A DNA stretch of 7,224 nt from CAZEYT01 sp964516295 (GCA_964516295.1 CAZEYT010000111.1:1-7224), one strand, 5' to 3'. Numbered from the stretch's first letter, positions 1-7,138 are shown. The notes: generated by a model not told the origin, from the letters alone. Program-made: numbers and translations.

Positions 1-584
1 GTGTGATCGCCAACGACATCGCCGCCCCGGATGGCATGCATGCCGATCTCGGTGCGGGTTCGTTCGCCCACCATTCCCTCGCGTCCGTGGCGCACGTCTT
101 GATCATAATTCAACTCCCGGACCTCGGCGAGAATTTCGGCCAGACGTCGCGCGGTGCCGCTTGGGGAGTCCTTTTTCAGCCGATGGTGCATCTCGACGAC
201 CTCGAGATCGAAATCCGGGCCGAGAATTTCCGCAGCTTTGCGGGTAAGCCAGAAGAGGGTATTGACCCCAACCGAGAAATTGGGAGCAAAGACGATCGGG
301 ATGAGGCTCGCGCAGGCGTGAATCCGCTCGCGGTCCGCGTCGGTGTGGCCGGTGGTGCCAATAACCAGAACCTTCCCCGCAGCGGCGCAGGCTTCGGCGA
401 CGGGTGCGGTGATCGGGGCGTGGGTGAAATCAATGACGGCGTCACACCGGGCGAGGGCAGCGTGGAAATCGTCACCGGTATCCACCTCGGCCGCCACGGC
501 CAAGTCGGGATCCTCTTTCGCGCAGGAAATGAGAGCCTGTCCCATGCGTCCGCGGGCTCCGTGAATGAGAAGGCGGAGGCTCAC
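1..584 (-). CDS. dapB: 4-hydroxy-tetrahydrodipicolinate reductase (DapB), C-terminus cut by window edge
   Basis: Cytoplasmic NAD(P)H-dependent reductase acting after DapA in the diaminopimelate/lysine pathway. I translated the minus strand from the GTG at 584, which gives 194 full codons before the window edge. Visible motifs: an N-terminal Rossmann loop GARGRMGQ (residues 9-16), DFT (52-54), GTTG (76-79), APNFSVGVN (100-108), the catalytic block EMHHRLKKDSPSGTA (131-145), and GMHAIRGGDVVGDH at the cut end. H133 and K137 align with E. coli His159 and Lys163. The GTG is chosen because it overlaps the dapA stop (GTGA) and because the next ATG falls inside the nucleotide-binding loop. No Shine-Dalgarno sequence precedes it, so translation is probably coupled to dapA. 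The linker between the second strand and DFT is short, and the acidic EVD (33-35) lacks the Arg that follows Glu38 in E. coli. This resembles compact dual-cofactor or NADH-using forms, which is an inference. The family is usually 230-275 residues, so roughly 40-70 are missing. Confidence 0.95.
   Translation of the reverse strand, partial: MSLRLLIHGARGRMGQALISCAKEDPDLAVAAEVDTGDDFHAALARCDAVIDFTHAPITAPVAEACAAAGKVLVIGTTGHTDADRERIHACASLIPIVFAPNFSVGVNTLFWLTRKAAEILGPDFDLEVVEMHHRLKKDSPSGTARRLAEILAEVRELNYDQDVRHGREGMVGERTRTEIGMHAIRGGDVVGDH
581..584 (-). other. GTGA stop/start overlap, dapA-dapB
   Basis: The TGA of dapA (583-581) and the GTG of dapB (584-582) share bases. With no Shine-Dalgarno sequence before dapB, termination-reinitiation coupling is the likely way ribosomes enter it. 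Confidence 0.8.
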
Positions 585-1450
585 AGGTCGGCGAGGGTTT
601 TCTTAAGTTTGGCCTGATTCGCTGCCGTCATTTCGCAGAGGGGGAGGCGAACTTCCGGCGAAAGCTGGCCGCGAAGTGAGAGGGCAAATTTGACGGGCGC
701 GGGATTCGGTTCAATGAAAAGATCTTTGAAAGCCGGATAGAACCGCTCGTGGAGGACGAGAGCCTCGGCGTGATGTCCCTCGCGATAAAGTCGAACCATC
801 CGGGAAACCTGAGCGGGGTAAAGATTCGAAGCCACGCTGATCACGCCCACTGCACCCACCGACAGAAACGGCAGGGTCATATAGTCATCGCCGGAGAGAA
901 TCTCAAAATCCGCCGGCACCGCCCGGCGCAGGAGGCTGACGCGGTCAGTCGAACCGCTGGATTCCTTGATGGCCCGGATGTTCGGGCAATCGGCCGCGAG
1001 GCGCGCGACCGTGTCGATCCCGATCTCGATCACGCACCGCCCCGGAATGCTGTAGAGAACGAGCGGGATCCGAACGGCTTCCGCGATGGTGCGGAAGTGG
1101 CGGTAGAGGCCTTCCTGAGATGGTTTGTTGTAGTAAGGGGCCACGAGGAGGGCGGCGTCCGCGCCCAAGCGCTCAGCCTCGCGGGTGAGTGCGACGGCTT
1201 CGGATGTGGCATTGGAACCGGTTCCGGCAATGACCAGGCAACGGCCGGCCACGGCCTCGACGGCGGTGCGGATGACTTCGTTGTGCTCATCGTGGTCGAG
1301 GGTGGGGGATTCCCCGGTGGTTCCGACGGGAACGACGCCTGTGACGCCGCCGGCGATTTGCTCTTCGATGAGCGCTCGGAAACCCGCGGCGTCGAATGCC
1401 CCGTCACGAAACGGTGTGACGAGGGCGGTGTGTGTACCTGCAAATGACAT
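581..1450 (-). CDS. dapA: 4-hydroxy-tetrahydrodipicolinate synthase (DapA)
   Basis: Class I aldolase-fold (TIM barrel) enzyme that condenses pyruvate with L-aspartate 4-semialdehyde, the committed step of DAP/lysine synthesis. The 289-residue length is typical (about 290). Motifs: GTTGE (43-47), APYYNKPSQEGLYRHF (104-119), YSIPGRC (133-139), AIKESSG (160-166) with the Schiff-base lysine K162, SGDD (186-189), and EPNPAPVKFAL (247-257). T44/T45, Y107, Y133 and R138 match the catalytic triad and the substrate-binding Arg of the family. The lysine-contact positions known from E. coli are also present: S48, H53, H56, N80, E84 and Y106. Enzyme-level feedback inhibition by lysine is therefore likely; only position 49 differs (Pro for Ala). 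The ATG at 1450 is the only sensible start, because an in-frame TAG (the dapF stop) lies 12 bases upstream. There is no clear Shine-Dalgarno sequence. The gene end overlaps dapB by four bases. Confidence 0.98.
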   Translation of the reverse strand: MSFAGTHTALVTPFRDGAFDAAGFRALIEEQIAGGVTGVVPVGTTGESPTLDHDEHNEVIRTAVEAVAGRCLVIAGTGSNATSEAVALTREAERLGADAALLVAPYYNKPSQEGLYRHFRTIAEAVRIPLVLYSIPGRCVIEIGIDTVARLAADCPNIRAIKESSGSTDRVSLLRRAVPADFEILSGDDYMTLPFLSVGAVGVISVASNLYPAQVSRMVRLYREGHHAEALVLHERFYPAFKDLFIEPNPAPVKFALSLRGQLSPEVRLPLCEMTAANQAKLKKTLADL

Positions 1451-1462
1451 AGAGCGAAAAGA

Positions 1463-2275
1463 CTAAATCGAAACCGTGCCGTCGAAAACAAAATCCGCCG
1501 GTCCGGTGAGTGTGACCTCGGAGAAAGAGTCGCCCTCCGCGCGGACAAATCCCGCTTGGAGAGTGTCCCCGCCGCGCACGCGAACCGATATGGGGGATGG
1601 TGCCCCGGTGGCGAGATGATGAAGAAGAGCCGCCGCGCAGATGCCTGTTCCGCAAGCGAGGGTTTCATCTTCGACGCCGCGCTCATATGTTCGAAGGAGA
1701 AGGTGGCTTGGCGCGAGCACCTGGACAAAATTCGCGTTGGTGCCCTTCGGTTGAAACGCCTCATGCCAGCGCAGGGCGGCTCCCTCGGCGCGGAGATCGA
1801 CGACCTCCACATCCTCGACAAAAACGACCGCGTGCGGAACCCCGGTGTTGAGAAAATGAACGTCCCTTTCGCGACCATGCACGGTCAGGCGGGCGGGCGG
1901 ACGGTGGTCGCCGGGGGTGCTCATATTGACCGTCACAAGATCTCCCTCGAAGCGTGCCATGATAACGCCGGCCGGGGTTTCAAAGGAAAGGACTCCGGGA
2001 AATGCCGACAGCAAACGGGCGGCGAATCGTGCAAAGCACCGGGCACCGTTCCCGCACATGTCGGCCTCGCCGCCGTCGGCATTGTAATACCGCATGCGAA
2101 AATCTGCACCATCCCGCGCGGGCTCCACAGCCAGCAGTCCGTCGGCTCCAATCCCGCGGTGTCGGTCGCAAAGACGGGCGATCTGATCTTTTTCCAGCGA
2201 GAGCCGATTGTCGCGATTATCGACGACGACAAAATCGTTGCCCGCTCCATTCATCTTGGTGAATTGCAATTCCAT
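1463..2275 (-). CDS. dapF: Diaminopimelate epimerase (DapF)
   Basis: PLP-independent two-base racemase that converts LL-diaminopimelate to meso-diaminopimelate for peptidoglycan and lysine, in the cytoplasm. From the ATG at 2275 the product is 270 residues, the normal family length. Motifs: KMNGAGNDFVVVD (7-19) near the start, NADGGEADMCGNGARC (65-80) with the catalytic Cys74, GTNANFV (178-184), and YERGVEDETLACGTG (197-211) with the second catalytic Cys208. The two half-domains each supply one cysteine, as expected. The frame stays open upstream to 2389, but that would overlap nth and add a non-family N-terminus. GGGA at 2283-2286 sits seven bases before the 2275 ATG and supports that start; another in-frame ATG at 2281 would add only Met-Thr. 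The gene ends 12 bases before dapA, so the two are almost certainly cotranscribed. Confidence 0.97.
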   Translation of the reverse strand: MELQFTKMNGAGNDFVVVDNRDNRLSLEKDQIARLCDRHRGIGADGLLAVEPARDGADFRMRYYNADGGEADMCGNGARCFARFAARLLSAFPGVLSFETPAGVIMARFEGDLVTVNMSTPGDHRPPARLTVHGRERDVHFLNTGVPHAVVFVEDVEVVDLRAEGAALRWHEAFQPKGTNANFVQVLAPSHLLLRTYERGVEDETLACGTGICAAALLHHLATGAPSPISVRVRGGDTLQAGFVRAEGDSFSEVTLTGPADFVFDGTVSI

Positions 2276-2331
2276 GGTCATTTCCCGAAAGGACGGGAGA
2301 CGGGGGAAACTAGGCCAGTCAACGTTTCGGG
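2276..2331 (-). promoter_or_regulatory. dapF leader: RBS inside two competing inverted repeats
   Basis: The nth-dapF gap carries the likely dapF ribosome binding site (GGGA, 2283-2286). Two perfect inverted repeats use this same segment. CCCGAAA (2331-2325 in RNA order) pairs with TTTCGGG (2290-2284) across a 34-base loop. TTTCCC (2309-2304) pairs with GGGAAA (2286-2281) across a 17-base loop. They share 2284-2286, so they cannot form together, and each would hide the ribosome site. The repeats are seen directly. A regulatory role is inference, and repeats this short arise by chance in GC-rich DNA. Confidence 0.3.
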
Positions 2332-2339
2332 GCAACAAT

Positions 2340-2984
2340 TCAATCGGCCAGACGGCGCGCGCCGGTCGGGCAGAGATCCTGCAATTCACAGGAGGGACAA
2401 TCCGGATTCCTGGCCATGCAGCGGCGGCGACCGTGGAAGATGAGCCAATGGCTCAGGTCGGTCCACGAATCGCGTGGAAAAAGCTTCATGAGATCGCGCT
2501 CAATGCGAACCGGGTCCGTGTGACGGGTGAGTCCCAGGCGTCCGGAAAGACGTCCGACGTGGGTGTCCACCACGACTCCGTCGTTGCGTCCGAAGGCATT
2601 GCCCAGCACAACATTGGCGGTCTTTCGGCCAACACCTGGCAGGGCGGCGAGTTCGTCGAGCGTTTGTGGCACGTTGCCGCCGTGATCACGAAGAAGGGCG
2701 GCCGCCATGGCCCGGATGTTTTTTGCCTTGTTGCGGAAAAATCCGGTCGTCCGCACAAGTTCCTCCAACTCCGGAAGAGGAATCGTCGCGAGGTCTTCGA
2801 CCGTCCGACAGCGCGCAAAGAGCGCTTTTGTGACAATGTTCACCCGCTTGTCAGTGCACTGGGCCGAGAGAATCGTGGCCACAAGAAGCTCCAGCGGGTT
2901 GGAGTGGTCCAGCTCACAATGAGCATCCGGGTAGATGTCCGGCAGGCGTGCCGACAGGGCCGCGGCCCGCGCGGTGCGGGTCAC
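2340..2984 (-). CDS. nth: Endonuclease III, DNA glycosylase/AP lyase
   Basis: Base-excision repair enzyme that removes oxidised pyrimidines and cleaves the abasic site. The 214-residue length fits the family (about 210). Visible: ATILSAQCTDKRVN (36-49), the helix-hairpin-helix LPGVGRKTANVVLG (115-128) with the catalytic K121, VVVDTHVGRLSGRLGL (137-152) with the catalytic D140, and a C-terminal 4Fe-4S ligand set C189-x6-C196-x2-C199-x5-C205, exactly the Nth spacing. The start is the GTG at 2984, which overlaps the TGA of the upstream TPR gene (GTGA). GGG at 2991-2993, six bases before it, can serve as a ribosome site. The 64-base gap to dapF holds no terminator. All expected catalytic and cluster residues are present, so an active enzyme is predicted. 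Confidence 0.97.
   Translation of the reverse strand: MTRTARAAALSARLPDIYPDAHCELDHSNPLELLVATILSAQCTDKRVNIVTKALFARCRTVEDLATIPLPELEELVRTTGFFRNKAKNIRAMAAALLRDHGGNVPQTLDELAALPGVGRKTANVVLGNAFGRNDGVVVDTHVGRLSGRLGLTRHTDPVRIERDLMKLFPRDSWTDLSHWLIFHGRRRCMARNPDCPSCELQDLCPTGARRLAD
2981..2984 (-). other. GTGA stop/start overlap, TPR gene-nth
   Basis: The TGA of the TPR gene (2983-2981) overlaps the GTG start of nth (2984-2982). The arrangement is the same as at dapA-dapB, and it places a repair gene under translational coupling to an envelope gene. Confidence 0.8.
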
Positions 2985-5900
2985 GGATTTCCCAGCGCTG
3001 TGAGACGCTGTTGGGCTTGGGCTGCAAATTCGCTCGCGGGGTAGTCTTTCACGAGTTGGCGGTAGGCGTCGCGGGCGCGGTTGAGTTGTTGCGTCTTGAA
3101 TTTCTCATCGGTGCTCTCGTTGGCCTGTTGTTCAAGCAACTGGCTTCCGCGCCACAGGCCCATGGCCGCTGCCTGCGGAACGCCACCGTAGAACTGGGCA
3201 ATTTTGAGGTAGCTGTCGATGGCAGAGGCAAGAAAGTCCGATTTCTTTTTGGGATCGGTCTCGGCCTTCATCCGATCGACAGTCATGTCTCCGAGCATCA
3301 GAAACGAATTCGCACGCAACTCGGCGGTGGCATTCGGGGCACGGATGACGGTGGTGAGGATCGTTTGCGCTTCTTCGAGCTTGTTCTCGGCGCGGAGGGC
3401 TTGGGCGATGCCGTAATCCGCTTCCAGCACTTTCGGCGACCAAGGGTAGAGTGCCTTGAGTTGTTGGAAGAGCTTCCCGGCTTCGGCGGTCTGCTTTTTC
3501 TCTTGGGCGACGCGACCCTGTCCGAAGAGTGAAACGGCCTGAGCTTCCTGGATGGCGAGCGGGATCTGGGCGTTCGGGACACCGATCGGGTTCGGGTAAT
3601 CTTTGGCCAACTTTCGGAACACGGCGGCCGCTTGATCGAGCTTCTTGTCGTCTACGAGCGCGAGGCCGTAAACGTCCATATCCCGTGCCGAATAAACAAG
3701 CTCCGGATTGTAGGCCTCGTTCATTTTCGCGAGAGCGCGCGGGCGGTCGGTCTCGGCGACATACGAGGCCAGGGTGAAGAGAATTTTGCTCTTCGCCGCC
3801 GGGCTGGGTGCCTTGTCGGCGAGCTCTTGGAAATACTTCTCCACGTCGGCCGGTTGGCGCAACTCGGCGCGGAGGAGGAGACGTTGGGAAGTGAGGAGCG
3901 ACTGAAGCGCGGCCGGGAGATCCGGAAAATCCGGGTATTTGGCAATCAGCGATTCCAGCGTCGAAATGCCCTGCAGGACGAAATCTTTCCAACGCGTTTG
4001 CTCCGCCGCTTCGAGTGAGGCGTAGTTCATCGCCAGACGCTCCGCATTGCCGCGTTGGAGATCGGCCGTCTTCAACATGGCCTCGGCGGCTTTGGGATTG
4101 TCCGGATATCTCTCGACAAATTGCTGATAGCTGGCGATGGCCTCATCGGGCTTGCCGAAGTTGGCCGAGCTTTGCGCGATGGAATCGTAGGCGAAATAGA
4201 TTTTGTCGTCCTGCGGGTACTTTTCGATGAACTGGCGCATGAGGCTGACGACCTCATCGACCTTCTGGTCCGCGGCGAAAAGCTGGGCGCGCATGAAGTA
4301 GGTGTAAGGAGCCGGCTTGCTGTCCGGAAACTTCTCCGCGAGCAAGGCGAGAGAGGCAATGACCTGGTCTTTCTGTCCGAGGGCAATGTGGGCACCGCCG
4401 AGTGCATACATGGCCAGCGGGACGAGCGGGTGATCGGTGTGTTCTCTGATGAATGCCTCCAGCATCGGAACCGCCGCGGCATTGTCGCCCTTTTGCTGGG
4501 TGCAAATGGCGATCCAGTAGTCGGACTCAACCGCCTGCGGGGTGTTTGGGAATTTCTGCTTCACGGCCTGATAGGCCATGATCGCTTCGTCCCACCGGCT
4601 TGTGTCTTTGTAAACATTGGCCAAGCCGAACTGCGCGGCGACGGCGACTTCCGGTCCCGGGTTTTTGGCGAGGTAATCTTGGAACGTCTTCAGCGCGGAA
4701 TCGTATTGCTGGAGGGCGACTTCCGCCTGGGCCTTGTAAACCACGGAGAGACCGGCGACGCGGCCGTTCGGATATTGGGCGAGGGACTGATCGAAGTATT
4801 TGATCGCCTCGGTCGGGTTGCCGAGGGCGAGATGCATGCTGCCCATCGCAAACGGGAGATTTTCCGCGATGGGGTTGCCCTTGTGGGAGGCGATGAATTT
4901 TTCATACCCGGCCACGGCCTGCTCCGCGGCATTTTGGAGCGCGTAGGTCATGGTGGTGAAATAGAGCGCCCGCATCTGCTCGTCCGGCGTGGCGAGGTGG
5001 GGCTCAACGTGGCGAATGATTACGCGGGATTTGTCGAGTTGCTGGGCGTTGAAGAAAATCTCGCCCATTTTCAGCATGGCGGTGGAAACCTGATCCGGTT
5101 TCGCCTCGATCTCGGCCAAATTGCGGAGTTCGCGCTCGTTGTCTTTGTCGAGTTGCTTGCGGAGAGCGGGGTTGTTGGCGCGCAGGGCGGCGGCTTTCAA
5201 AGCGGGAAACCCGGCAATGCGTTCTTTCTGAAGCGCGACGACCTCCTCCTTGGGGATAATCGAACGATACGCCTCCAGAGCCTGCTGATAAATCGCCGGA
5301 CGGTCCGCCTCGGGGCTGAAAGCCGCTTTGGTGAACAGAATTTCACCGATCTGGAAATAGGAGTCGTTAATAAGACCGATGTTCCGTTTCTTGGAGATGA
5401 TTTCGCGGAGAAGGTCCTCGGCCTCTTTGAGCAATCCCATACCTTTGGCGTTGTCACCACCGGTCTTCAGGAGTTCCTGACTGCCAATCGTGGCCAGGGA
5501 CAGGGCGAGCAGGTTTTTGCTCGAGGCAATGGTACCGCTCTGCGCGAAGCGCTGCAAGTTGGAACGGAGGTCTTCGATCGCTTTGTCGTAGTTCTGAATC
5601 TGGAAATTCGCGAGAGCGCGTCCAAAGACGGCGTTTTCGATCTCAGCCGACTGTGGGTATTTTGTGATGAAGTCCGTGTATTTTTTCACCGCTTCCTCGA
5701 AGGCCGCCTTGCGCTTCGGGTCGGTCGCCGGCAGAGCGGCCGCCTTGGCAGAGAGGATCTGGGGCAGAAAGCCATCGACGATTTCCGCGAGCTCGCGCGA
5801 AAGCGGCGGGCCGCCCGCCGTCTTGGCGAGGGTGCTCTGAGCTTGGTCAAACTGACCGAGGAAATACTGCGAAAAGGCGAGTTGCACCGTCGCAATCGGC

Positions 5901-6094
5901 ACGATGGCATCGGTCGGATAATCCTTCAGGACCTGTTCGTAAGCCGAGGCGGCTGCGGTGTAGTTTCCGGCGGAAAACAGCGCATACGCGGCATCGTTCG
6001 CAGCGGCGCCACCCGGAGACTGGGCAGCGAGCGGTTGCGAGATCAGGAGACCGAGGGATAAAACCGTCGTCAGAGCGACAAAAAATCGTTTCAT
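2981..6094 (-). CDS. Large exported TPR-repeat protein, function unknown
   Basis: A 1037-residue protein of tandem helical repeats, probably a periplasmic scaffold. The start is the ATG at 6094: GAGGGG (6102-6107) lies seven bases upstream, and the first residues form a textbook signal peptide (MKRFF, then a hydrophobic run to about residue 19, with likely cleavage after LAA near 24). No lipobox Cys is seen. An in-frame ATG at 6136 is rejected because it would bury the signal. TPR-like units show the BamD/YbgF-type signature of alternating Ala/Tyr helices closed by a (K/R)(Y/F)P turn. In the core, the turn prolines fall at 408, 442, 479, 516, 556, 590, 627 and 664, a spacing of 34-40. Less regular repeats flank it at residues 35-180 and 800-1037. 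The first and last units match closely (AYEQVLKDYP at 51-60, AYRQLVKDYP at 1010-1019). Residues 290-335 and 680-760 are less repeat-like. There is no enzymatic motif and no membrane helix after the signal. An envelope assembly or trafficking scaffold is plausible but unproven. Confidence 0.93.
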   Translation of the reverse strand: MKRFFVALTTVLSLGLLISQPLAAQSPGGAAANDAAYALFSAGNYTAAASAYEQVLKDYPTDAIVPIATVQLAFSQYFLGQFDQAQSTLAKTAGGPPLSRELAEIVDGFLPQILSAKAAALPATDPKRKAAFEEAVKKYTDFITKYPQSAEIENAVFGRALANFQIQNYDKAIEDLRSNLQRFAQSGTIASSKNLLALSLATIGSQELLKTGGDNAKGMGLLKEAEDLLREIISKKRNIGLINDSYFQIGEILFTKAAFSPEADRPAIYQQALEAYRSIIPKEEVVALQKERIAGFPALKAAALRANNPALRKQLDKDNERELRNLAEIEAKPDQVSTAMLKMGEIFFNAQQLDKSRVIIRHVEPHLATPDEQMRALYFTTMTYALQNAAEQAVAGYEKFIASHKGNPIAENLPFAMGSMHLALGNPTEAIKYFDQSLAQYPNGRVAGLSVVYKAQAEVALQQYDSALKTFQDYLAKNPGPEVAVAAQFGLANVYKDTSRWDEAIMAYQAVKQKFPNTPQAVESDYWIAICTQQKGDNAAAVPMLEAFIREHTDHPLVPLAMYALGGAHIALGQKDQVIASLALLAEKFPDSKPAPYTYFMRAQLFAADQKVDEVVSLMRQFIEKYPQDDKIYFAYDSIAQSSANFGKPDEAIASYQQFVERYPDNPKAAEAMLKTADLQRGNAERLAMNYASLEAAEQTRWKDFVLQGISTLESLIAKYPDFPDLPAALQSLLTSQRLLLRAELRQPADVEKYFQELADKAPSPAAKSKILFTLASYVAETDRPRALAKMNEAYNPELVYSARDMDVYGLALVDDKKLDQAAAVFRKLAKDYPNPIGVPNAQIPLAIQEAQAVSLFGQGRVAQEKKQTAEAGKLFQQLKALYPWSPKVLEADYGIAQALRAENKLEEAQTILTTVIRAPNATAELRANSFLMLGDMTVDRMKAETDPKKKSDFLASAIDSYLKIAQFYGGVPQAAAMGLWRGSQLLEQQANESTDEKFKTQQLNRARDAYRQLVKDYPASEFAAQAQQRLTALGNP

Positions 6095-6101
6095 GGGAAG
6101 A

Positions 6102-6107
6102 CCCCTC
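6102..6107 (-). promoter_or_regulatory. Ribosome binding site of the TPR gene
   Basis: On the minus strand this reads GAGGGG, seven bases before the ATG at 6094. It is the clearest Shine-Dalgarno sequence in the window and it fixes the start directly in front of the signal peptide. Confidence 0.7.
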
Positions 6108-6165
6108 ATCTTAGTGAAGTGGCGACCTTTTTCCACGAGAAAATGCCCGCTCGTGCCGGAATCTC

Positions 6166-7044
6166 CTATGGGAACGTGATTTCGAGGATCACGGGACGGT
6201 GATCCGAAGGAGCGGGATCAAAAACCCCGACCTTCGCGGAAACAACCTTCAGGTTTTTCACGAAGGCATGGTCGAAGCAGGTATCGGGAAACGGCGGAAG
6301 GTTTGGATTGTTCGAAGGTTTGGTCGGCAGCGTCACCCGATCCGCGAATGGCATACCTTCCCAACCCCAGACAAATCCGGCCTTCTGAAGCGCGCGCAGT
6401 GTTTTTTCCTGGTCAAAGCGGGGATCGTCCAGCGAGGTATTGAAATCGCCGCCGATGATGATTCCGACTTTCCCGCGTCCGGCGTAGGCCTTTTCCATGG
6501 TCGTGACATGCAAAAGCAACTGGCGGGCGGATTCTTCGCGCATGGCGAAGTTCTCCACTTGGTCGCCGCGGTTGCTCTTGAGATGAACCGTGTAAATCAA
6601 GAGCACCTGACCGGGGAGTGGCTCGAATGCGGCGAAAGTGAAGCCCCGCTTGGGCGTCACTCGGGCCGTCTTCCAATTCTCCCACCACGCATTCATGGCC
6701 GGCAACCGCGACGCGATGCCGATTTGCTGACGGGTTACCAGTCCATCGTCGTCGAGAAAGGCCGAGCAGACCTGCGGGGTCACGCCGGGCGTTTTCAACA
6801 ATGCGACTTCCATCGCGCCCTCGTTCAAGATTTCCGTAAACCCGACGATGTCGGCACTCAATCCGGCCATCGCAGGGACGAGTTCCATAATTTGCCTGAC
6901 CGAATCAAACGGAGTGGCCTGCGGACTTCCGCCGGGGAACCATTCGACATTCCAAAAGACCACGCGAAGCGGCGTTTCCTCGCCCTGGAGGCCGGACGTT
7001 CCCAAAGTCAGTGCGAGCGCGACAGCAGCCAGAAAGCGGATCAT
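6166..7044 (-). CDS. Secreted endonuclease/exonuclease/phosphatase-family hydrolase
   Basis: A 292-residue protein of the EEP (DNase I/exonuclease III/sphingomyelinase-like) superfamily, a metal-dependent phosphodiesterase or phosphatase fold. Active-site motifs in order: WNVEWFPGG (31-39) with N32, VGFTEILN (67-74) with the metal ligand E71, YTVHLKSNRG (151-160) with H154, IIGGDFNTS (196-204) with D200 and N202, CFDHAFV (256-262), and the terminal PSDHRPVIL (279-287) with D281 and H282. The catalytic set is complete. The N-terminus from the ATG at 7044 (MIRFLAAVALALTLG) is a signal peptide with probable cleavage near residue 21, so the enzyme should act in the periplasm or outside. The frame also allows an ATG at 7092, which would add 16 residues before the hydrophobic core; neither start has a strong Shine-Dalgarno sequence. 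The substrate cannot be read from the sequence: extracellular DNA, phosphoinositide or lipid headgroups, or other phosphoesters are all possible. A 71-base gap separates it from the TPR gene. Confidence 0.9.
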   Translation of the reverse strand: MIRFLAAVALALTLGTSGLQGEETPLRVVFWNVEWFPGGSPQATPFDSVRQIMELVPAMAGLSADIVGFTEILNEGAMEVALLKTPGVTPQVCSAFLDDDGLVTRQQIGIASRLPAMNAWWENWKTARVTPKRGFTFAAFEPLPGQVLLIYTVHLKSNRGDQVENFAMREESARQLLLHVTTMEKAYAGRGKVGIIIGGDFNTSLDDPRFDQEKTLRALQKAGFVWGWEGMPFADRVTLPTKPSNNPNLPPFPDTCFDHAFVKNLKVVSAKVGVFDPAPSDHRPVILEITFP

Positions 7045-7110
7045 CCGAAGGCTTGTTGACGCTTTCGGACCCGCGGTCAATCGCAATTTCATGCAAACGG
7101 TTGCTTAATC

Positions 7111-7138
7111 CCAATACTGTTCATTTAAGATTTGTTAA
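7111..7138 (-). promoter_or_regulatory. Weak candidate promoter upstream of the EEP gene
   Basis: An AT-rich patch stands out in GC-rich surroundings. On the minus strand TTAACA (7138-7133), five of six matches to TTGACA, is followed after 16 bases by TATTGG (7116-7111), which matches TATAAT at only three positions. It would serve the EEP gene. The poor -10 box makes this a guess. Confidence 0.15.

Noticed and set aside
3..617. Plus-strand open frame over dapB
   Set aside because: The minus strand reads an unmistakable DapB with all motifs; the plus frame has no family features.
749..1447. Plus-strand open frame over dapA
   Set aside because: It is a shadow of a complete DapA with catalytic residues intact.
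1451..1462. Regulatory leader or riboswitch before dapA
   Set aside because: Only 12 bases separate dapF and dapA, too short for any structured leader.
2276..2389. N-terminal extension of dapF to the upstream ATG at 2389
   Set aside because: It would overlap the 3' end of nth by 50 bases and add 38 residues absent from the family; the family N-terminus begins at 2275.
1556..2443. Plus-strand open frame over dapF and the nth end
   Set aside because: It crosses two well-supported minus-strand genes and has no recognisable motif.
4055..6061. A 668-codon plus-strand open frame antisense to the TPR gene
   Set aside because: It mirrors a GC-rich, Ala/Glu/Leu-rich repeat gene, which readily leaves the opposite strand open. 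It shows no recognisable domain, signal or ribosome site, while the minus-strand gene has a clear Shine-Dalgarno sequence, signal peptide and repeat pattern.
6095..6136. N-terminal extension of the TPR protein to the ATG at 6136
   Set aside because: It places charged residues ahead of a clear signal peptide and ignores the strong ribosome site at 6102-6107.
6134..6155. Hairpin CACGAG/CTCGTG in the EEP-TPR gap as a terminator
   Set aside because: The stem is only six pairs with a 10-base loop, and on the minus strand it is followed by GAAAAAGG rather than a T run, so it is not an intrinsic terminator in the direction of transcription.
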